This document shows positions 23,728-34,184 of a stretch of 64,000 nucleotides of DNA, in pieces. Numbering within the stretch: position 1 is the stretch's first letter; each line of letters opens with the position of its first letter. The notes beneath the pieces were generated by a model. That model was not told where the DNA came from. It saw only the letters and a list, made by a program, of their open reading frames with translations, and ran no database searches. Made by a program: the position numbers and the translations under genes. Source of the DNA: Lepiota brunneoincarnata (taxonomy: Eukaryota > Basidiomycota > Agaricomycetes > Agaricales > Agaricaceae). Location: the NCBI GenBank assembly GCA_023014365.1, contig JAEBUN010000010.1:434001-498000 (forward strand), given 5' to 3'.

Positions 23728-23939
23728 GGAGGAAGATGAAGCAAAGAAGTGCGAGCACAACTGGGAGTCTAGTGACGAAGAATGAACATAGAGAATCTTC
23801 CCCGACTCTGAAGCAAGGAGAGGGTTCTGTCGTGTAGAAATAGTCAATTCCCCCACCCATTTGCCATTCTTGCTGACGCGATTCCTTCTTATATCTGCTC
23901 CTACGACGTCATGTAGTAGGTTTATTGGTTAAGGGTACT

Positions 23940-24110
23940 ACTTCCCCTCCCAGCCGGAGCGTGAGCGCCAGAGGGTACTCTCGATGAACTGCGAGAATTG
24001 AAAGTACCCATAGGAAAGAGGTTATTGAATACGTTCAACGAACAGACCCGGTATTGGTGGTGTTTTAACTTTTCCTGAGTCGTAATCGTCTGATTCGTGC
24101 ACTTGTACGA
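23940..24110 (+). pseudogene. Tail fragment of a GTPase C-like gene
   Basis: The plus strand reads CGCCAGAGGGTACTCTCGAT, then GAACTGCGAGAATTGAAAGTACCCATAGG. This matches the minus strand of GTPase C at about 34210-34300 (the coiled-coil tail ELRELKVPIGKR). It marks one end of the duplicated block that carries GTPase A and shows that the block was copied from the B-C junction. Confidence 0.8.
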
Positions 24111-24535
24111 CAAATCCCTTCTAGACTGCTATCATTCTGTCGCCGGGTGTCGTCCTGATTTATGATGGTCTCAATCTTCAATAATCAATTAGCATTGTCC
24201 GTGTCATCGCCGAGGATGCGTAACTTTAAGCCCAAGCGCTCAAGTATGAGTTATGCATGTCCCATTTGATCATCAGTCAGTTCCAGCGGTTATCGGACGG
24301 GTGGAATAAAAATGGCCCTTACAGCTGTGTGTTTCCGGTCGATCGTCTATATTGACGACAAGGCCAACTGCTTGCTGCCATGTCACCACTATTTTGGACG
24401 ACACGGTCCTCGTGGTAGACGCATTGTAATGGTACAACCAATCGATATGCCTCGTGAGCTTGTTTCTATATAACCGACGCAATACGCATCCTCCATCGCT
24501 GTTGTGTCCCGATCCTCTCTTCCATTTGACCAACA

Positions 24536-25652
24536 ATGTCGGCAGAGATCATTAATGCGATAAAAGGGGTCAGAAGGGATGATATCATTATCGCGTACGA
24601 ATCAGCTAAACTGGTTCCCCTGTTGATCATAGGCTTACGTTCTGCGTTTTGTAGATTCATGGGTCCCACAGGTTCTGGGAAGAGTTGTGTGAGTTAAATG
24701 ATCATATCGGGTGGCCAAATTCACAAATGCATTCTTAGTTCATCGACCTCCTCGCAGGTCAGGAGGGCCGCCGTGCCGGCAGCACGTTGAAATCCGTAAC
24801 CAGTCAGGTTCAGGCCACCCGCATCAGGCACCCTGCCTATGGCGACCGAATCGTCGTTGTTGACACTCCCGGGTTCGACGATACAACCATGTCTGACATG
24901 CAGGTATTGCAACTCATTGGTGATTGGCTTGGGAAGACGTGAGGAATTTCAACAACAATGGCTCGGTAATCACTGCTGGAAACGCTGATCCCTCTGGCAG
25001 GTACGAGGAGGGGGTGAAGCTTACTGGGCTCATCTATATTCATCGCATTACCGACAACCGCATGGCTGGTTCTCCTTACAAAAACCTTCGTACGTTCGAA
25101 GAATTATGTGGTGATGTTGTGGCGTGCCAAGTCATGCTCGTATCCACAATGTGGCAAATGGTCAGACGCGAGAAAGGCGAAATGAGGGAGGCAGAACTCA
25201 TGAACAAGTTTTGGGGTTCTTTGATAGCCAAGGGATCAGTGGTCAGACGCTTGGAACAGAAAACCCCAGAGGCAGCATGGAAGGTTGTCAAAGAACTGAT
25301 TCACAGGTCGAAAGAAAGGGAAGCGGTCTTGTTGCAAGAAGAACTAGTGGACCTCGAATTGAAGCTCAACGAGACACAGGCTGGCAAGACACTTTACGAC
25401 ACACTGCAAAAACTTCTCTCGGATCAGAAGGATAACCTCAAGCTGCTACTCGAACAAGCCGAAACGAACGATCCAAAACTCCACAAGGAGTTGAAGAAGG
25501 AGTATGCGAAGGTTGAACAACAGTTCCAAAAAACCTTCAGCGAGTTGAAGAATCTGAAGATCCCGCTCGGCAAGCGAATCAAGTTCTTCTTCTTTGGAAA
25601 GAAAACTCGGGCGGTGGGTTCACTCTCTTATCCGCACAGAGACTACTCCTGA
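24536..25652 (+). CDS. P-loop GTPase, locus A (AIG1/GIMAP-like fungal family with coiled-coil tail)
   Basis: Four exons, 24536-24594, 24655-24688, 24739-24938 and 25001-25652, give a protein of about 314 residues. Exon 2 is a 34-nt microexon encoding the P-loop FMGPTGSGKSC (G1). Exon 3 holds VVVDTPGFDDTTMSDMQVLQ (G3). Exon 4 opens with KLTGLIYIHRITDNRMAGSP, then MLVSTMWQM where G4 (NKxD) is expected, and a long Glu/Lys/Leu coiled coil ending KIPLGKRIKFFFFGKK. G1 and G3 fit a TRAFAC-class GTPase near septins and AIG1/GIMAP; the family has no assigned role. It is a near copy of B in opposite orientation, and its CTU2 flank is truncated, so A is the daughter. Confidence 0.85.
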
Positions 25653-25834
25653 TGTCGCCCACAGAAATCGGTCAAGGTTACGGGAGGGCCTCGGTGACGA
25701 AGTCCGCCTCGCCTCTTGTTTCTGTGGGAGTCGGAAAGTCGCTTTTGAAGACCTCATATCCTGTAGTTTGGCTTACAATGCGCACACCGCTGGTTTTCGT
25801 TCCGGTTCATTACTTGAGTCGGCTAGGCGTTCTT

Positions 25835-26320
25835 TCAAATGTCACGTATGACGATTGATTTATGAACTGGGGTCCAGTAGAAGACCCTCAACAGTTTTTC
25901 GCATATTTTTTCCATGATGTCCCGGACAATGCCTCTGCCATCTTCAGTGTGAGCGCCGACCCATACAGGTAAGGGTATTTCCACCGGCTTGCAGGGTTTC
26001 TGCGAATGCTCTTGCTGATCCAGGTCGTATGACAAGCATGGCAAAAATTTACTACCGAGTGGCCCTGGGTGATTTAGGTTCGCGCTCTCTGATTTGAATC
26101 CGATGTGTGGAGCGCGTTGCGTTCGGACTCATACGTATGAGCGGATCGAGGTCTTGCTCTTCCACTGTTGCGCTCCCGTCTGAACTGGTCTGAAGTCTAT
26201 TTGAGTATACTCCATGGTAGGGAATAGGTACCGCTCACAAAATAGACAGCTACCAGTCGTGTGCTCCTGGCGGCTAGTTTACTACATGTTCGTGCGATCG
26301 TCGGGACTGTCGAGGAACCC
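25835..26320 (-). pseudogene. Truncated CTU2 3' fragment flanking GTPase A
   Basis: Reading the minus strand, this matches the end of the intact CTU2 gene (31960-32420), including the WVGAHTEDGRGIVRDI region and the terminal FYWTPVHKS reading in another frame. Homology stops at about 26318 and passes directly into the inverted membrane-gene arm. It has no upstream exons, so it cannot encode CTU2. Confidence 0.85.
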
Positions 26321-27205
26321 GAATATTGAAAGGTTAGGTAGCCGACGCGAGCACTGACAGCGTAAACCGAATGTATTCACTGTGGCCCAAACCACACCGC
26401 AAATGCGGCAAAAAGCACTATGGATGATACACCACATAGAAAATGCAGTAGCTTGACTGTGCGTAGTAGCATACCACGTCCAGGCCTTGGAGGCTGCGTC
26501 CGAGATATTAAAGATAAATTCTGATTCAATAGCATGCAATGTTGACCCAACCAAGGATGAGAAATACAAGGGCATGATATGTACCTATCTCATAATTGAC
26601 GGCCTGTAAGAATGCCGCCAGGAATCAGGCACCGGTCGTGAAGGCAATCGTAGTGGTCTGTCCCGTTATAACCTTGCCATTCGCCCGTCGAAAGCTTGCT
26701 AGTGTAAGCCTGGGCTTACTAGAGTCCCTCTATTGTACATATACACAGTCCGGTAACAGAACACCTAACGTATTCTGTCATGTCGCTTTTGGTGTAACAG
26801 TTACGGGGGCTGTGTGACCATCCTTACAGATATCTTCCATTGCCCAGGCAGCTGTTATAATGGACCATAATGTTCTAGATATAGACGGAGGCGCGGATGC
26901 CAATACCAGCAATACCGGGATTGGGTGGAATGCAACCAGGGGAATCGTCACAACGTCTGTCATCACGATGGTTGTCTGTGATCAGACGAGTAGGGTACTA
27001 GAATGTAGCAGGTCGAATGATGGGCTTACAATAATGGCTGGTGGCCAGTGATTCGGTTATTTCGGGGGGCAGGTTCGTCCCACTTGTATGGCGGCAGGGC
27101 TAATCCAACCACTATGACGCCTCGTCAAATGAAAATAGGTGTCGACTAGAAACGAAACGAAACTTCAGTTCCGAATAAGCGGGCACCAGATAATAGGTGA
27201 AATAC
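26320..27205 (-). pseudogene. Right inverted arm: truncated copy of the multi-spanning membrane gene
   Basis: The minus strand matches 22570-23345. Coding blocks WATVNTFGLRCQCSRRLP and YHALVFLILGWVN are visible, but the 3' third is missing and the frame is broken. A block of about 125 bp at roughly 26698-26830 is absent from the left arm and interrupts the coding sequence just after the WAMED codons. It starts and ends with related CTGTAAGG / GTGTAAGC-type sequence, which could be a small non-autonomous insertion. Confidence 0.75.
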
Positions 27206-27214
27206 GAACATGAA

Positions 27215-27790
27215 TCTAAACAATCGTGGACTCCGTCAGCAAAATACCCGACGAAGGAAACAACACAACCCATCCGTACGCAATGATAATGTCGCCTTGT
27301 CTGATCTCTTTAGTCGCATTGGCGGGCTGGCCTCCATTTTCCGGCAAAGTGAAGACTCTCAGGAGATGGGAGGAAGGAGGGGAAGGTTGGGTCGCCTATA
27401 AAGCATTGTTTGGCCAGCTGCCATCATCTTAGGGAGTGTACGTCGATCTTAAACATCGTGAGGAATAGTGTCGCCCAGACCGGAAGTGACACGGGGGCTG
27501 ACATATGGTTTGCCTCCACTATCGGCAATGTAAGAGCGACGCGCGTCTAAAGGAGGACGTGGCACGATAACCACTAGATTCTATCTGGGCCTTCCGTCAG
27601 TTGTAGGGACCGTGATCGGGACGTCCTCAACCCGCGCTTGGATAGGGTGTCCGCAATGCCAACTACCATTCTCGTGTTTGATTGAAGGGCTTATGAAGAC
27701 AAATACCGATATCATAACAAAGAGGACGAACGCGCCTGATAGTATCCAGAAGTCGTTGGTCACTCGCAGATTCCCAATCAAGTTCCTAAG
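27215..27790 (-). pseudogene. N-terminal fragment of a membrane-anchored GTPase, interrupted before the P-loop
   Basis: The minus strand encodes DFWILSGAFVLFVMISVFVF, a TM helix, then the exon PRPPLDARRSYIADSGGKPY to LGDTIPHD, an intron, and the exon ATQPSPPSSHLLRVF to KEIRQGDIIIA. The DIIIA block followed by a GTACGG donor is exactly the first-intron boundary of the GTPase family. The next exon starts ATTCATG as in GTPase A but then runs at once into the inverted arm instead of GPTGSGKS. The gene was cut at the start of its P-loop microexon by the rearrangement. It suggests that some family members have an N-terminal TM anchor. Confidence 0.65.
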
Positions 27791-30564
27791 TTATTCATAT
27801 CTGGACCATATTGAACACAGCACAAGGCGACTAGGAATTAGTCTGTTGACGAGGGGGGTTCGGAGCTGGCTAAAGGATATAGTCCATATCATTACCAGAG
27901 CCCTTGTTCCTGACCAAGTATGCCCCCAAGCCTCTTTGTTATGTCTTTCATCGCCAGTCTCGACCTCTAGTCCGTGCAGTGCACCCCAAGCAACTTGACC
28001 ATCAATCACGACAGCCTTGACTTTGGCCTCCAAAATTTCCGATCCATCGCAATTCTCCTCATTCGGACATCCCACAAAGTCACGATCAAACACCACAAAG
28101 TCCGCCTTCTTGCCTGCTTCAAGTGACCCGATGTTATGCTCTTGGAACGAGGCGTACGCCGCATCCAGGGTCATGCCTTTAAGCGCCTGTCTGCGTGTAA
28201 GCCGTTCGTTTGGGAACCTAGAGTTCCTCAACACTTTACGGTCTGCGCCACCATCTCAGATGTTGGCATCGTGGACCACGTACCACCCTGCAGATCCGTG
28301 TGGAGAAGTTCCATCCACCGCAAGTCGTTTGACAGCGGCATAGAACCCTAATAATGGATTAACGCCTTCTACGGGGAAATCCGATCCGAGAGGAAGCGCG
28401 TTATAACCCGAAAGGCTGGTAGGCACGTCAGCTGGATTCTGGGAGAGCATTGAAGGTACCACCAACCGCAGCAGACTTGCATAGGCATAAGCGCCCTTCA
28501 TACGTTCCGGACCCTAAACCCCAAGGTCAGTATGGGAGTGCTTTCTCCTCGAACTGCCCACCAGTCTTTTCTCAGCGTACCACATGTCAGAGGTTCTATA
28601 GGAGCGTTAGCCGGGGGAAGTAGAAGGGGAGGAGTGCACAGACGCGTGTGTAGGTTGCACACTTGCAGTAACTGCATTCCTAAAGTGAGTATCTTCTGCG
28701 GTTCCAACAAGGTAATAATACATGCGAACCTCCCAGATCACCAACACGCTGGATATCATGCCAATCGATGATTTGTGCATGTTCAATGCGTGGCCTCCAT
28801 TCCGAGATGTTGAGCTTCTTTTCGGCGATGAGCTCCTCAAAAATATCAAGAGCAATTCGGTTTGCTCGATCACCGATACAATGGATATTCTAGCACCCCC
28901 TTAGCTCTGTTTCTTTAGGTGGGTATAGAGATGAGGCTTACGACTTGCATATTATCTGCCCAATATCTTCGCACGGCGGCCCATAGGACCTCAGGGGGTT
29001 GTAGTAAAATACCCTGAGTTGCAGGGTTATCGGAATAAGGGGCAAGCAATGCCGCGCCCCATGAACCCAAGGCACCTGTTATTTCCCAAAATTGAGAACC
29101 ATCGTCGAAGGTGATAGCACACACGCTCACCATCTGCGAAAAGCTTCACACTCCGTAGAGTCAAGCGACCGTGCTTTCCGTAATTGACGAAACGGGGGAT
29201 ATCGTGCTTCCACTCATTACGGATATATTCTGCAGCCGCAAATGGGTCTGTCGCAGGACTCGTTGTTTGGTAATGGAACACCTCCCATGAGGTACAGGTG
29301 CATCTACCCCAGCTCATGAGAACACTTCAAATCAATGCTGAACATTAGACGTACGGGAATGGCACCTTGCTCCGCTTTCCTTTGTGGCAGATCAACACAA
29401 AGTAGATGACCTATATCGCGTACACGGACCTCTTGAAAAATTCGATCATATCGGGTCTCGTATCTGCATCGTGGATGCTCGTGAGGCCATATTGCAATGC
29501 CATGTTCATTGTGGTGGCGAAATACTCCTCCATCTGATTTTGGGACCAGGGAGGTGTCGGAATAAGATCCATTGCGTTGTCGACAAATACTCCTATGGAG
29601 CTATGAGGGTCATGACTAGTTAGAAAGCAAAAATGCCGACCAGTTGGATTGCCATCTTCATCTCTTACTATCTGTCCGCCTATCACCTCATGATCAGGTG
29701 GCAGAGTTCCCATTAGATCTAGCACGCGAGGCGAAACCCAGCGCGCATGCCCATCAACCCGGTTAAGGGATATAGGACGCCCCTGGAGAAGAGGGTCCTT
29801 GGCAAGGTCGTCCTACAAGTATGTATTAGATACTAATCCACTCACGACACGAAAGAGACACACCGCCGTTGGGAACCTTTTCCCTTCCCACTTTGTTTGG
29901 TCCCAGCCCATGCCTTCTATCCAACGGTCTGGGTCATTCAGAACTTCTGGATGGCTTTGAATATATTCCTTGATACGTTGAACAATATCTATACCACATA
30001 GAATTAGGTGAATTGCCCCACTTACGCCCCGCTGAATTACCTTGAACGGAGGTTGTGCCACGCAGCGGAAGCTGTTGCATCCAACCATTCTCGAGGATAT
30101 GCGCATGTGCATCTTTTGTATTATTAGTCTATGTATTAGTGGTCATGATTCCGGAATACATACCGGCCAAGCCAGGTACAACAATATCATTCGAATCCAC
30201 GTAGAAAACGGCGGGACGCCTCAGGTGAAGATTCCAGTTCAAGAGAGGGATATGGACGCTGAACGGAGCAACACCATCTGGGATGTGCTGTAAATGACTG
30301 AGAGGCTCGATTGGTTCATGTAAACACACCTTGAGTGCCGACGCGGACCAGACGGTCTCCTCGGATCGAAATGCAGTGAACCTCTGGCTGAGTCTCGTCG
30401 ACAGTGTAAATTCGACCGTCAGTAGAACACAAGGTATAACCGATGAAAGATGTCGGAAACACATATGCACAGAGTGTTGCAACAGAAGCAGCGAGAAGAA
30501 GAAACTTGGGAAGGATTGCCCCGCGCCGTGTTTTGGGCGGAACTCGCTGTTTGGTTGAAGCCAT
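27791..30564 (-). CDS. Amidohydrolase 3 family metal-dependent hydrolase, membrane-anchored
   Basis: Starts at the ATG at 30562-30564 with a TM anchor, LPKFLLLAASVATLCAYVF. Blocks follow in family order: DGRIYTVDETQPEVHCISIR, VPGLADAHAHILENGW (HxH metal motif), GMGWDQTKWEGKRFPTA, HEVIGGQIVRDEDGNPTG, LTSIHDADTRPDMIEFF, LTLRSVKLFADG (Lys ligand region) and ALGSWGAALLAPY. Then NIHCIGDRANRIALDIF, LPLGSDFPVEGVNPL and LTRRQALKGMTLDAAYASF lead to GSLEAGKKADFVVFDRDF. The order and metal residues look intact across about ten exons. Substrate is unknown; relatives are YtcJ-like amidases and imidases. The true stop may lie a little upstream of 27791 because the last 40 residues look non-conserved. A decayed piece lies at 21.7-22.1 kb. 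Confidence 0.82.
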
Positions 30565-30644
30565 GACGGGATGAACCGATCAACCGTCCGATAAAGGATG
30601 CTCTTGCCTAATCAGGTAAACCTCCACGCCCTTTGGTTTTCACC

Positions 30645-32420
30645 ATGTCGTCCTGCGGTAATCCCGCCACCGAGGCAGATCCTCTCATGACCCGTACGCG
30701 CTCAGATTCTTAGGTTATGGTAATGAAGCCCACCCTCCTATAGGCCGTTCCAAGTATGACCGTTCAAAGACATGCGTCAAATGCAAACTAAACGCTGGAA
30801 ATATCGTTATTCGACATGCAGTTTATTGCAAGTATGCCCAGTCTATCGTGGTTTTTGGCGCTATTCACAAAGCAATCAGAGACTGTTTTTTCCCATTGAT
30901 ATCTATTCGCTTTCGGAGGACACTGGAACCGCATATAAACCCTACCCCAGATCTACATCGACGGAAGGGTCTCAAGGCCTCTGGAAATTTATTCATCGGG
31001 TTTTCTGGTGGCTTATGCTCAACAGTGCTTCTCGACATAATCTACAAAACATATCTAGCTCCTCGTGAACATCAAGACGGAGATCAAAACCCAAATCGTG
31101 GCTGCCCTTGGCCCAATGTTTTGGTTGGTCATGTCGATATTTCGGGAGCCTTGGTCGAGGTGTGTTGGGCTCCGGCTGCTTTGATCGTCTTGTAATTGAA
31201 TTATTCACTTAGACAAAAACTGAAGACTCCAGTAGCCAGATTGAGACCGTGATCAAGAGCTACGGCACGGGGTTCGAACACATCCCTCTCAAACTCGAAC
31301 ACGCATTCGATAGGAAATGGTGGGAAAGTGTTGGAGGACGTGAATTGACGATTTCTACCGGGCTGAGCGTCATCGAAGAAGGCACGTCCCGTCCTTTTTT
31401 CTTCTTTCTATCCTAAGGCTCAGCCATTCACATTTGACAGATCTTTTCCTGAAAAGTCTCTCGTCTGGAACACCATCTCCCTCGTCATCACTGCATACAT
31501 TTATGGCTTCCTTACCAACTCAAACTGCAAGAACTAATGCTATCCAAACACTTGTCCGAGTCCTGTTGCTCTATACAGCTGCCTCAGTGGATTCGTCGCA
31601 TCTCCTCCTCGGGACATCCCTAACTTCGCTCTCGGTGTCACTGATATCATCGATATCCCAAGGTGGAGGTTACTCTGTCAAACAAGAATCCCAAGAAGAG
31701 TGGACTGCCAGCAATCGCGGACAGGAGCCTCGGACGATAAGAATCATCCGTCCTCTTCGTGATATGGGCGTGAAGGAATGCGCCTTTTGGGCATGCTGGT
31801 GTCGATTGGAGGTCGCTGGAAAGATCCATCATTCAGGGGGACGGCAAGATATTGCAGCCATAACTTGGGGTAAGTCCGCCCTCCTTGCCCCCACATGACA
31901 AGCTAACGAAGTTCTACAGATTTTATTACAGGGCTGGAGAGGGATTATCCCTCGACAGTCTCGACGATCGCACGAACATGTGACAAACTGACCGCAAGGG
32001 GGGACACAACTGATAGTTGTCTTTTATGTGAACGGTGCCTATTCCCTGTTGCCATCTACCGTGGAGCATACTCAAATAGACTTCAGACCAGTTCAAGCGG
32101 GAGCACAACAGTGGAAGAGTAAGACCTCGATCCGCTCATACCATGAGCTCGAGCACAACGCGCTCCCTCCACGCGTCGGAGTCAAATCAGAGAGCCCGAA
32201 CCTAGACCACCCAGGGTCATTTGCAGTAAATCTCTGCTATGCTTGTCATACGACCTGGATCAGCAAGAACATTCGCGGAAACCCCGCAAACCAGGCCGAA
32301 ATACCCGTACCTGTATGGGTCGGCGCTCACACTGAAGATAGCAGAGGCGTTGTCCGGGACATCACGAAAAAACATATGCGAACAATTGTTGAGAACTTTC
32401 TACTGGACCCCAGTTCATAA
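30645..32420 (+). CDS. CTU2: Cytoplasmic tRNA 2-thiolation protein 2
   Basis: The start MSSCGNPATEADPLM is followed by an intron and then SKTCVKCKLNAGNIVIRHAV and YCKDCF with the paired Cys. Next come GNLFIGFSGGLCSTVLLD, the degenerate PP-loop (SGGxxS), FEHIPLKLEHAFD, and QTARTNAIQTLVRV (the domain that binds Urm1/Ncs6). The C-terminus is GLERDYPSTVSTIARTCDKL, then CLLCERP and WKSKTSIRSYHEL to a stop at 32418-32420. With CTU1/NCS6 it thiolates the wobble uridine of tRNA-Lys, -Glu and -Gln in the cytosol. This is the complete copy; its last exon was duplicated with GTPase B to two other places. Convergent with B, about 200 bp between stops. Confidence 0.9.
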
Positions 32421-32624
32421 ATTAACCGTCATACGTGACATCTGAAAGAACGCCTAGCCGACTCAAGTAATGAACCGGATCGAAAACCAGCGGTGTGCAC
32501 ATTGTAAGCCAAACTACAGGATATGAGGTCTCAAAAACGCTTTCCGACGTCCACCGAAGCAAGAAACGAGGGGACTTCGTCACCGATGCCCCTCAGTAAC
32601 CTTGATGGATTTCTGTGGGCGACG

Positions 32625-33741
32625 TCAGGAGTAGTCTCCGCGTGGATAGAGAGGTGAACCCACCGCCCGAGTTTTCTTTCCAAAGGAGAAGAAGAACTTG
32701 ATTCGCTTGCCGAGCGGGATCTTCAGGTTCTTCAACTCGCTGAAGGTTTTCTGGAACTGTTGTTCAACCTTCGCATACTCCTTCTTCAACTCCTTGTGGA
32801 GTTTTGGATCGTTCGTCTTTTCGACTTGTTCGAGTAACAGCTTGAGGTTATCCTTCTGATCCGAGAGAAGTTTCTGCAGCGCGTCGTAAAGTGTCTTGCC
32901 AGCCTGTGTCTCGTTGAGCTTCAACTCGAGGTCCACTAGTTCTTCTTGCAACAAGACCGCTTCCCTTTCTCCCGACCTGTGAATCAGTTCTGTGACAACC
33001 TCCCATGCCGCGTCCGGGGTTTTCTGTTCCAGGCGTCTGACCACTGATCCCTTGGCTATCAAAGAATCCCAGAACTTGTTCATGAGTTCTGCCTCCCTCA
33101 TTTCGCCATGTTCGCATTTGATCATCTGCCACATTGTGGATACGAGTACGACTTGGTGCGTCGCAACATCACCACATAATTCTCCAAACATACGAAGGTT
33201 CTTGTAGGGAGAACCAGCCATGCGGTTGTCGGTAATGCGGTGAAGATAGATGAGCCCAGTAAGCTTCACCCCCTTCTCGTACCTGTCAGAGGGGTCAGCG
33301 CTTCCAGTGATTATCGAGCCATTGTTGAAATTCCTCACGTCCTCTCAAGCCAGTTGCCAATCATTTGCAATATCTGCATGTCAGACATGGTTGTATCGTC
33401 GAACCCGGGAGTGTCAACGAGGACGACTCGGTCGCCATAGGCAGGGTGCCTGATACGGGTGGCCTGAACCTGACTTGTTACGGACTTCAATGTACTGCCG
33501 GCGCGGCGGCCCTCCTGACCTGCGAGGAGGTCGATGAACTAAGAGTGCATTTGTGAATTTGGCCATCCGACATGATCATTTAACTCACACAACTCTTCCC
33601 AGAACCTGTGGGACCCATGAACCTACAAAATACAGAACGTAAACCTATGATCAACAGGGGAACCAGCTTGGCCGATCCGTACGCGATAATAATATCATCC
33701 CTTCTGACCCCTTTGATCGCATTAATGATCTCTGCCGACAT
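32625..33741 (-). CDS. P-loop GTPase, locus B (probable parent of A and J)
   Basis: Same four-exon structure as A, with the ATG at 33739-33741. Motifs: FMGPTGSGKSC (G1 on the microexon near 33590-33623), VLVDTPGFDDTTMSDMQ (G3), KLTGLIYLHRITDNRMAGSP, VLVSTMWQM, and a coiled coil with ELVDLELKLNETQAGKTLYD and ELKNLKIPLGKRIKFFF. The tail ends AVGSPLYPRGDYS. It sits between complete neighbours, CTU2 on one side and GTPase C on the other, whereas A and J carry only truncated pieces of both; this makes B the likely source. The frame is open through all exons I can join. The biochemical role is unknown. Confidence 0.87.
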
Positions 33742-34184
33742 TGTTGGTCAAATAGAAGGGGGGACTGAGGACACAAGAGCGATGGAGGATGCAAGTAGCA
33801 TCGGTTATATAGAAACAAGCTCACGAGGCATATCGATTGGTTGTACCATTACAATGCGTCTACCACGAGGACCGTGTCGTCCAAAATAGTGGTGACATGG
33901 CAGCAAGCAGTTGGCCTTGTCGCTGATATAGATGATCGACTGGCAACACACAGCTGTAAGGGCCATTTTTATCCCACCCGTCCGATAATCACTGGAACTG
34001 ATTGATGATCAAATGGACATGCATAACCCATGCTTGAGCGCTTGGGCTTGAAGTTACGTACCCTCGGTGATGACATGGACAACGCTAACTGAAGATTGAG
34101 ATCAACATCAATCAGGACGAAGCCTGGCGACGGAATGATAGCAGTCAAGAAAGACAAGTATACGAATGAGACGACGATTCCAAC
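33742..34184. other. Spacer upstream of GTPase B, conserved in A and partly in J
   Basis: This sequence includes the stretch with TGATCATCAGTCAGTTCCAG in reverse. It recurs upstream of A (about 24130-24530) and J (62700-63055). J lacks about 140 bp of it, equivalent to roughly 33890-34010 here. It should contain the promoter of the duplicated GTPases. Confidence 0.6.

Noticed and set aside
24130..24530. Terminal repeat of a retroelement upstream of GTPase A
   Set aside because: The sequence recurs only with the GTPase blocks at B and J; no reverse transcriptase, integrase or LTR ends were seen.
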